Of a stretch of DNA of 24,775 nucleotides, positions 6,898 to 11,019 are shown in pieces. The stretch covers positions 1-24,775 of IMG/VR virus record IMGVR_UViG_3300025070_000222. One strand, written 5' to 3'. The notes beneath the pieces were generated by a model. It was not told where the DNA came from and did no database searches. It saw nothing but the letters and a program-made list of their open reading frames with translations. Numbering within the stretch: the stretch's first letter is position 1; each line of letters opens with the position of its first letter. The DNA is from a virus. A program made the translations under genes and the position numbers.

Positions 6898-7127
6898 TCC
6901 TCCATGTATCTCTCAATCGCACCGTCGTATTGCCTGTCGATGATCTCTTGACGTGCTGCCTCCTCGATCTCATCGCATATCTTAGGGTCTAGTACGCACG
7001 ATAGCTCCTGAACAGAGCCAACGAGCCATACTCCATCCATGTATATCTCTTGTGGATCGTCTCCATCCATAGAAACATCGAATCGAATATCCTCTACCGT
7101 AACTGTAAGCGTATTGTTTGGTTTCAT
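6882..7127 (-). CDS. Hypothetical acidic protein (81 aa)
   Basis: This 81-residue acidic protein is not recognised. Its N-terminal half reads as beta strands (TLTVTVEDIRFDVSMDG and EIYMDGVWLVGSV), followed by an acidic helical C-terminus with CDEIEEAARQEII. No membrane segment or catalytic motif is seen. The ATG sits in a 4-nt ATGA overlap with the 93-residue gene upstream, and it overlaps the next gene by 16 nt. This dense packing supports it as a genuine coupled gene of the leftward operon. Confidence 0.65.
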   Translation of the reverse strand: MKPNNTLTVTVEDIRFDVSMDGDDPQEIYMDGVWLVGSVQELSCVLDPKICDEIEEAARQEIIDRQYDGAIERYMEECIGS

Positions 7128-7405
7128 AGTTTTAGGTTGCCCTCCTTAGGCTCGTAAATTTCTTTCAAATCCTGAAAGAATGTCCCGATTGTGGTGCGTG
7201 CGTTCGAGATTGATTCCTGTAGCTGATCGTCATCCGATGGGCTACGAGCTTCTTCCATATCTAACGGGAGTTCTTCCCGTTTAATCTGCTGTATATCTAC
7301 GTGCAGATCCTTCAATAACATATGCGTGTGACGTTCCTCCGTCATCGCTGCTATGCGGTTAATCTCCATTGCTAGAGAGTTTAGTGCTTTTTGTGTGTGT
7401 TTCAT
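7124..7405 (-). CDS. Hypothetical helical protein (93 aa)
   Basis: This is a 93-residue, mostly helical protein with no recognised family. The first half contains ALNSLAMEINRIAAMTEER and DLHVDIQQIKREEL, which look like amphipathic helices; an acidic linker (SPSDDDQ) separates them from a final helix. It has one of the clearest ribosome binding sites in the leftward block: AGGAGG at 7418-7413 (minus strand), about 7 nt before the ATG and overlapping the stop codon of the preceding 54-residue gene. It overlaps the downstream gene by 4 nt. Confidence 0.7.
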   Translation of the reverse strand: MKHTQKALNSLAMEINRIAAMTEERHTHMLLKDLHVDIQQIKREELPLDMEEARSPSDDDQLQESISNARTTIGTFFQDLKEIYEPKEGNLKL

Positions 7406-7417
7406 TTCTTAATCCTC

Positions 7418-7582
7418 CTATGCTTTTGATACGAACGGGAACCGTACAGGGCGTACTGCTCCCTCAGTGATTGCAAGTACGGTAGCTCTGCCATTGGATG
7501 GCTCGCCCTTGCCTATGTAAATAGCAGCAAGTTTAGCTGCTGTTTTGTGTAACTTTACTGTGATTTTGTCTCCGAACTTCAT
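7418..7582 (-). CDS. Small basic hypothetical protein (54 aa)
   Basis: A 54-residue ORF starts at the ATG at 7582 and ends with TAG at 7420-7418. It begins MKFGDKITVKLHKTAAKL and ends VRPVRFPFVSKA, and is basic and strand-rich, like a small SH3- or ribbon-like fold. It fills an otherwise empty gap in a tightly packed operon, and its stop overlaps the AGGAGG ribosome binding site of the following gene. I do not recognise it. The coding call rests on packing, the ATG start and a plausible protein composition. Confidence 0.6.
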   Translation of the reverse strand: MKFGDKITVKLHKTAAKLAAIYIGKGEPSNGRATVLAITEGAVRPVRFPFVSKA

Positions 7583-7621
7583 ATTATTTTGTGTGTTTTT
7601 AGGTTTTTGTTTCAGTTAAAT

Positions 7622-7912
7622 TCATATCAATTCCCTTTCGCATTCGAGGTATCTCTCGTAGTTTTCAATGTACCTATCGACCTTGTCCTCCACCATTTGC
7701 TCGTGGTTGTAGATGTCAGTCTCTACTGTTGCCTCGCTTCGATCAATGATTTCCGATATTAGCTTATTGCTAATGAAGTCAGCGAGACGATAGCAAACCA
7801 TCTGTCTCATAAGGACTAACTCCTCGTCAGATCTGTTTTGTAAATCATCTCTGCCAATTCCCCATGCCCAATAGGCTGCCTCTACCGCGTCAGTTTCGTG
7901 TAAGTTTTCCAT
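7622..7912 (-). CDS. Hypothetical acidic protein (96 aa)
   Basis: This 96-residue acidic, helical protein has no recognised family. It contains AAYWAWGIGRDDLQNRS near the N-terminus and a C-terminal series of helices with regularly spaced Tyr, Glu and Arg (YIENYERYLECERELI). No enzymatic motif or membrane segment is visible. It lies 6 bp before the 39-residue gene in genome coordinates, and 39 bp separate its stop from the next start downstream. It belongs to the run of small early genes close to the leftward promoter. Confidence 0.65.
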   Translation of the reverse strand: MENLHETDAVEAAYWAWGIGRDDLQNRSDEELVLMRQMVCYRLADFISNKLISEIIDRSEATVETDIYNHEQMVEDKVDRYIENYERYLECERELI

Positions 7913-7918
7913 TTTTCT

Positions 7919-8038
7919 TTAGAATATAATTATCACGAGCTTCCACTCGTCTTTTTTAGTTTTAAAACCCACTGCTTGATCTTGAAGTGCCTTTACTACT
8001 TCAGCGAATAGCTTTGCTTCTGATATATCGAACTCCAT
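7919..8038 (-). CDS. Very small hypothetical protein (39 aa)
   Basis: A 39-residue ORF starts at the ATG at 8038 and stops at 7921-7919. It begins MEFDISEAKLFAEVVKAL and ends KDEWKLVIIIF, with a short hydrophobic C-terminus that is not long enough for a clear membrane span. AAAGGA lies about 8 nt upstream of the ATG, a good ribosome binding site. It fills the gap between the 201-residue and 96-residue genes (13 and 6 bp spacing). It is unrecognised, and its small size makes the call moderate. Confidence 0.55.
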   Translation of the reverse strand: MEFDISEAKLFAEVVKALQDQAVGFKTKKDEWKLVIIIF

Positions 8039-8051
8039 ATTTATTTCCTTT

Positions 8052-8657
8052 CTACATTTTTACTGCTTGCACGTGATACCGTGACACCAGGTCACCAGTA
8101 TCTAAATCCCTGTTGGCTTTGTTACCAGCTACGTACTCGCACCACGTATCCCACCAGTACTCACTACCCCTCTCTTGACAGAACGTCACGTAGTGTACGA
8201 TCTTCCTTCGCTTAGTCTCTGGCTTTAATCCTTTAGGCAAGCTCACGAAAGCTGGCCCCTTTCCTAGTCTCTTAAGGTTGTGACTATCGAGACACGCTAC
8301 GTTGAACCCTAGCATCTGTGCCACGAATGATGCTTTCACTAAGCCTAAGTTGGGTACCTTTAGTAGGATCTCTATCGCATCGCATATCGCTGTGATGTCA
8401 TCCGCTGGACACTCTCTCAAAGCGACTAGCTTACTCCACATTCTTTCCCTATGCTTCAAAGCGTAACGCCAACCGCTTCGCTTATTTCCCCACAGGAATC
8501 TAGATGATTCCCCTTGCTCCGCAATGTCCTTGCGTTGCAATTTGATTGTACTCAATCCAGCTTGAATTGAACACAATGTGAATTCGATCACGTCAACTAG
8601 TCCCGCTGGACTAGCTAGGGCGTGATGCTCTATTTCCTTACAATCTCGTTGATACAT
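8052..8657 (-). CDS. HhH-GPD-like protein, possible DNA glycosylase relative
   Basis: The 201-residue protein is not a textbook enzyme, but its centre resembles helix-hairpin-helix GPD glycosylases, which excise damaged or modified bases. VPNLGLVKASF at 101-111 aligns with the HhH signature (LPGVGxKTA in endonuclease III), and 23 residues after the Pro comes CLDSHN (122-127), aligning with VDTHI, whose Asp is catalytic. The Lys of bifunctional glycosylases aligns with Val107, so if active it would be a monofunctional type. A basic N-terminal half (KHRERMWSK) and a Trp-rich helix (YWWDTWCEY) flank the core. An AGGGAGAG ribosome binding site lies about 10 nt upstream. Repair, base modification or simple DNA binding are all possible; the glycosylase link is inference from motif spacing. 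Confidence 0.55.
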   Translation of the reverse strand: MYQRDCKEIEHHALASPAGLVDVIEFTLCSIQAGLSTIKLQRKDIAEQGESSRFLWGNKRSGWRYALKHRERMWSKLVALRECPADDITAICDAIEILLKVPNLGLVKASFVAQMLGFNVACLDSHNLKRLGKGPAFVSLPKGLKPETKRRKIVHYVTFCQERGSEYWWDTWCEYVAGNKANRDLDTGDLVSRYHVQAVKM

Positions 8658-8658
8658 T

Positions 8659-8856
8659 TTATTTATCTCTCCCTAGCAATGCTAAGCTGATCTTGTCCTC
8701 CATGTCTTGGAAGCTGTCAATTGTTTTTTGAAGCTCCCCAATTTTCTCTCTAATCATAGAGAATTCCGCAGTTACGAAATCGTGCAATCGTGCCTCGATA
8801 TCGGACGTCATGTCGTGAAGCGTAAGGATTTTACGCTTGTTTTTGTCGATTTCCAT
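8659..8856 (-). CDS. Small coiled-coil protein (65 aa)
   Basis: The 65-residue product begins MEIDKNKRKILTLHDM and continues as one long amphipathic helix with heptad spacing (IREKIGELQKTIDSF), so it is probably a coiled-coil oligomer. The function is unknown. It is the second gene of the leftward operon, 4 bp after the first gene and 1 bp before the HhH-like gene. No Shine-Dalgarno sequence is obvious before the ATG, so translation may depend on coupling to the first gene. Confidence 0.65.
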   Translation of the reverse strand: MEIDKNKRKILTLHDMTSDIEARLHDFVTAEFSMIREKIGELQKTIDSFQDMEDKISLALLGRDK

Positions 8857-8860
8857 TTTT

Positions 8861-9070
8861 CTAAAAGTCTACAAGTTCATCCAAGTAATCGGGCTCTAAT
8901 CCGAAGTGATCATAGCAAATGTCATAGGCTAGGTGAAGATTTTCTAGACCTCCGCTATTGAGTATTTCCTCAAGCTCCGCTTTCGCTTCACTCTTTAAGG
9001 CTTCCGCCTCGCTTCTACTTATACCGTCACGCTTCATTAGCGTTTCTACGATTGGCTTTCTTTGCCACAT
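8861..9070 (-). CDS. First leftward gene, conserved small protein of unknown function
   Basis: The 69-residue protein begins MWQRKPIVETLMKRDGIS and contains SEAEALKSEAKAEL and a C-terminal FGLEPDYLDELVDF. The combination of RDG-S-xEA and FGLEPDYL is one I remember from short proteins in phages and bacteria, with no established function. A GAAAGGA ribosome binding site stands about 7 nt before the ATG. This is the first gene after the divergence region and is probably read from the promoter at 9157-9185, with two hairpins in the roughly 80-nt leader. Confidence 0.75.
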   Translation of the reverse strand: MWQRKPIVETLMKRDGISRSEAEALKSEAKAELEEILNSGGLENLHLAYDICYDHFGLEPDYLDELVDF

Positions 9071-9104
9071 TTGTTTTCCTTTCGTTAATGCTTAACTAAT
9101 TTTA

Positions 9105-9161
9105 AGCATACAGGAGCAACCTAAGCAAAGCGTGATGCCTTGCTCGGTTGCTCTTAATGCT
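9105..9161. repeat. Large nested inverted repeat in the leftward leader
   Basis: AGCAT (9105-9109) pairs with ATGCT (9157-9161), enclosing GAGCAACC (9114-9121) with GGTTGCTC (9146-9153) and, inside that, AGCAA with TTGCT. The left arm TTAAGCAT can alternatively pair with ATGCTTAA at 9088-9095. The two foldings exclude each other, which would suit a switchable leader or a protein-binding cruciform. It sits just upstream of the first leftward gene. Confidence 0.55.
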
Positions 9162-9185
9162 AAAAAGTAAACACTTAAGTGTAAA
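9157..9185 (-). promoter_or_regulatory. Leftward promoter candidate (PL)
   Basis: On the minus strand TTTACA (9185-9180; one mismatch to TTGACA) is followed after exactly 17 bp by TAGCAT (9162-9157; four of six bases of TATAAT). Transcription would start near 9150, about 80 nt before the first leftward ATG at 9070. No better leftward candidate was found in the divergence region. Confidence 0.45.
9171..9182. promoter_or_regulatory. Palindromic operator candidate inside the leftward promoter
   Basis: ACACTTAAGTGT is a perfect 12-bp palindrome. It falls mainly between the -35 and -10 boxes of the leftward promoter candidate and overlaps the -35 box by 3 bp, the classic place for a repressor site. 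It is flanked by GTAA on the left and AAAC on the right. No regulator gene in the window can be tied to it. Confidence 0.4.
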
Positions 9186-9574
9186 CAGCTCGCAACCTAT
9201 CCGCTTTAAAGCTCGGACTCAGTATTGAGAATGAGCGCCAGTTCAAATCCTGTGTAAGTTCATCACCTACTTTGAACCGAATCTCAACAATCCCTTGCAA
9301 ATTCAGCTTGTAAGACTTATTGCAATAAAACCACGGTTCGACCTTATAACTTCATAAGGCTAGTGGAACCGTTTCGGAATATATCTTTCCCGCGTTTCGA
9401 AGATTTCCCGTCAATCTACAAGCTCCGCTTTCGCGGCATCTTAACGCTATTTTGAAGGCTAAGACCCGCCCTAAGTTTAAGAGCCCGCCCTTGCGATTCG
9501 CTCTAAGTGACACTCCCCTTTGCAAGGGCATATCCGCTTAAGACAAAACCACTAAGAGATACCAGAAAACCAGA

Positions 9575-9887
9575 GTCAAGCGATTTTTTCGAAAAAGTGA
9601 AAAAAAGTTTTTATGCACCATTTGACAAAATTTCGGCATATGGTATACTTGAAAAACAATGTCAAGCGAAAAAGTGAAAAATCGTTTTCAAGACTTTTAG
9701 ATACCAGCATACCAGTAGGGTATACAAAATAGATTTAAAGGGCATATAAGAGGCTGAAAAGGACATTCAAAGGGTACCATTAAAAGAGGGTAGAAATATA
9801 TTCGCAAAGGCAGAAATAAAGATTGACTCGATAAGAGAATCTGATATTTGAAAGACCGACGAAAAAAAGTTGAAAAAATCGCTTGAC
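9575..9887. repeat. A-tract motif repeats with GTCAAGCGA boxes
   Basis: The motif GTCAAGCGA occurs at 9575-9583 and 9661-9669 on the plus strand and inverted (TCGCTTGAC) at 9879-9887, where it forms part of the -35 box of the main rightward promoter. Each copy is next to an A-tract block: CGAAAAAGTGAAAAA at 9590 and 9667, and a longer variant at 9860-9881. The repetition suggests binding sites for one protein, or UP-element-like bent DNA. Confidence 0.5.
9622..9649 (+). promoter_or_regulatory. Rightward promoter P1 (sigma70-type)
   Basis: A perfect TTGACA (9622-9627) is followed by a 16-bp spacer and TATACT (9644-9649). It faces an inverted TTGACA at 9660-9665. P1 stands 234 bp upstream of P2 with no gene between, so it would add a second start for the rightward operon. 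Confidence 0.65.
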
Positions 9888-9911
9888 AAGTCTCAAACGG
9901 TATGCTATAAT
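9883..9911 (+). promoter_or_regulatory. Rightward promoter P2, perfect sigma70 consensus
   Basis: TTGACA (9883-9888), a 17-bp spacer and TATAAT (9906-9911) match the sigma70 consensus exactly, with an extended -10 TG (TGCTATAAT) and an A-tract upstream. It should be a very strong early promoter recognised by host RNA polymerase. The predicted start is near 9918, at a run of six G. The first rightward gene begins about 136 nt downstream. Confidence 0.85.
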
Positions 9912-9970
9912 CCGACTGGGGGGAGGGGGTTATAACAGCGATTCGCGTCGCACGTGTATTATCATAAACT

Positions 9971-10004
9971 ACCCCTTTAAAAATTATGCAACTCAAGGGG
10001 TTTT
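9971..10004 (+). terminator. Leader terminator or attenuator candidate
   Basis: ACCCCTT (9971-9977) pairs with AAGGGGT (9995-10001), followed by TTTT (10001-10004). It lies in the leader of the P2 transcript, before the first gene. The T-run is short, so termination would be partial. The G-rich 5' end of the transcript (9918-9929) could pair with the CCCC arm and prevent the hairpin, giving an attenuator-like arrangement; this is inference. Confidence 0.35.
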
Positions 10005-10053
10005 ACTGTACATATTGCTTGACATAATTATAATAATATGCAATAAGAATAAT

Positions 10054-10605
10054 GTGCAGCAAGAATTAATCAAGGAAAAGCTTTTATCTGACATAGATGA
10101 AAAGATCAAAGAGTTCGTTAAGAGTTCTGAGCTTGATGGTGTAAAGGCATTAGAAAGATATGATCCTGAGAAGGCTGCTAAGATATTGTTCCTTAGTGCT
10201 AGTGGTAAGACTCAGACTCAGTTAGTACGTAAGTACGGGTTTAAGAGGAATACTATTGTTAGGGTACTAGCTACTTACGCTGATCACTTAGGTAAGTGGA
10301 GAGAGCTAGGTGGTCAACTAGCGTCTTATTCTTATTTGCATATTAGTTCCTTAGAGGAAGATATGGTTCAGAAGGTACGTGAGGACATGGAGTCAGGTGA
10401 GATTAAGCCTACCTTTAAAGACATCAAGGATATTAGTATAGCTAAGGCTAACTCAGCTAGGGAGGCTTTATTGGCTAGGGGTGAAGCTACGAGTATTAAC
10501 AGGGAGGAAAAGGTTTACACTGATGAGGACTACAGGGAGCTTATGGAAAAGGCTAAGAATAAAATGAAAGAAGCACAGGTAATAGATTTAGACGATGAAC
10601 GGTAA
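10054..10605 (+). CDS. Putative terminase small subunit (helix-turn-helix protein)
   Basis: This is a 183-residue protein if started at the GTG at 10054; the open frame continues upstream, but that part overlaps promoter and leader elements and has an implausible run of Ile. Residues about 46-72, with SGKTQTQLVRKYGF and NTIVRVLATY, read as a helix-turn-helix DNA-binding domain. A helical region with coiled-coil character follows, and the C-terminus is acidic (EAQVIDLDDER). Position (first late gene, upstream of TerL) and domain order fit a terminase small subunit that recognises phage DNA for packaging. A transcription regulator is the alternative. No Shine-Dalgarno sequence precedes the GTG, so the start is uncertain. 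Confidence 0.55.
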   Translation: MQQELIKEKLLSDIDEKIKEFVKSSELDGVKALERYDPEKAAKILFLSASGKTQTQLVRKYGFKRNTIVRVLATYADHLGKWRELGGQLASYSYLHISSLEEDMVQKVREDMESGEIKPTFKDIKDISIAKANSAREALLARGEATSINREEKVYTDEDYRELMEKAKNKMKEAQVIDLDDER

Positions 10606-10801
10606 AGGCGACAGAAATAGGGTGTCTAACTGGGACAAGTTCTACGAAGGATACAATACAATATTCCGTCCTAAGGAACCTTTTTATACGGACATCAAGG
10701 AGTACGAAAGTAGATTCAGAAACGTAAACACAGATTCTAGCATTGAAAGTAAGCCCTTTAAAGGTGATCCTATTAAGCACGACATAACAAGAATTATTTA
10801 A
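10595..10801 (+). CDS. Conserved small phage protein starting MNGKGD (68 aa)
   Basis: The 68-residue protein begins MNGKGDRNRVSNWDKFYEGY, an opening I remember from many small phage proteins of unknown function. The rest is polar and basic with several aromatic residues. It overlaps the end of the preceding gene by 11 nt, and its own TAA overlaps the next ATG (TAATG at 10799-10803). It lies between the small terminase candidate and TerL, so a packaging or head role is possible but unproven. Confidence 0.75.
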   Translation: MNGKGDRNRVSNWDKFYEGYNTIFRPKEPFYTDIKEYESRFRNVNTDSSIESKPFKGDPIKHDITRII

Positions 10802-11019
10802 TGAACAATAACCCTGATTTAGTTCATAAGTGCTTAGACACTATTACTCCAGGATGGCAAGCTGTTTTAGTTGCTACTGTTACAGAGGATGGCTTCGAGT
10901 ACGATGTCTTCAACAAAATGGATGAAGAGCACTTCCAAGAAAACCTAGCTATCTTATTAGCCTTAGTTGCTAAGAAGTCCATGCAGGAGCTAGAGCAAAT
11001 AGACTGGACAAATAATTAA
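10801..11019 (+). CDS. Hypothetical protein before TerL (72 aa)
   Basis: This 72-residue acidic protein is unrecognised. It reads as a small alpha/beta domain (PGWQAVLVATVTEDGFEYD) followed by a helix HFQENLAILLALVAKKS. The ATG overlaps the upstream stop in a TAATG junction. Its end is notable: the TAA at 11017-11019 overlaps the point where the TerL frame becomes readable without a standard start codon. The protein looks complete on its own, so a fusion to TerL by frameshifting is not favoured. Confidence 0.65.
   Translation: MNNNPDLVHKCLDTITPGWQAVLVATVTEDGFEYDVFNKMDEEHFQENLAILLALVAKKSMQELEQIDWTNN

Larger units (their letters stand above)
9071..10053. other. Non-coding divergence region: control region and possible origin
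   Basis: This 983-bp stretch between the divergent operons has no convincing gene. It contains about ten inverted repeats: 9088-9109, 9105-9161, 9171-9182, 9211-9236, 9241-9277 (GTTCAAA/TTTGAAC), 9317-9328 (perfect 12-bp palindrome), 9333-9372 (ACGGTTC/GAACCGT enclosing CCTTAT/ATAAGG), 9425-9436, 9487-9529 (GCCCTTGC/GCAAGGGC) and 9585-9596. There are also imperfect direct repeats at 9370-9410 and 9461-9491, then A-tract motifs and promoters from 9571 to 9911. The density of secondary structure and A-tracts fits a regulatory hub and perhaps a replication origin; origin function is inference. Confidence 0.6.

Noticed and set aside
9205-9275. tRNA-like stretch with a GTTCAAATC T-loop match
   Set aside because: The putative T-stem has mismatches at two of the first three pairs, no acceptor stem closes around it, and no anticodon arm of 5 bp with a 7-nt loop forms. 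It is better explained by the GTTCAAA/TTTGAAC inverted repeat.
9697-9996. 99-residue minus-strand reading frame in the divergence region
   Set aside because: It overlaps promoters P2 and the leader hairpin, lacks a ribosome binding site, and its translation is low in charge and rich in Phe, Pro and Ser without any domain pattern. Likely chance.
10019-10050. Third promoter (TTGACA with AATAAG) giving a leaderless GTG start for the first rightward gene
   Set aside because: The -35 is perfect but the -10 is poor, and the surrounding DNA is so AT-rich that such matches are expected. It is kept only as a possibility.
11003-11019. Programmed +1 frameshift joining the 72-residue ORF to TerL
   Set aside because: The shift site AAT-AAT-TAA offers poor re-pairing for the Asn tRNA, and the 72-residue product looks like a complete separate protein. 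A non-standard start codon is simpler.
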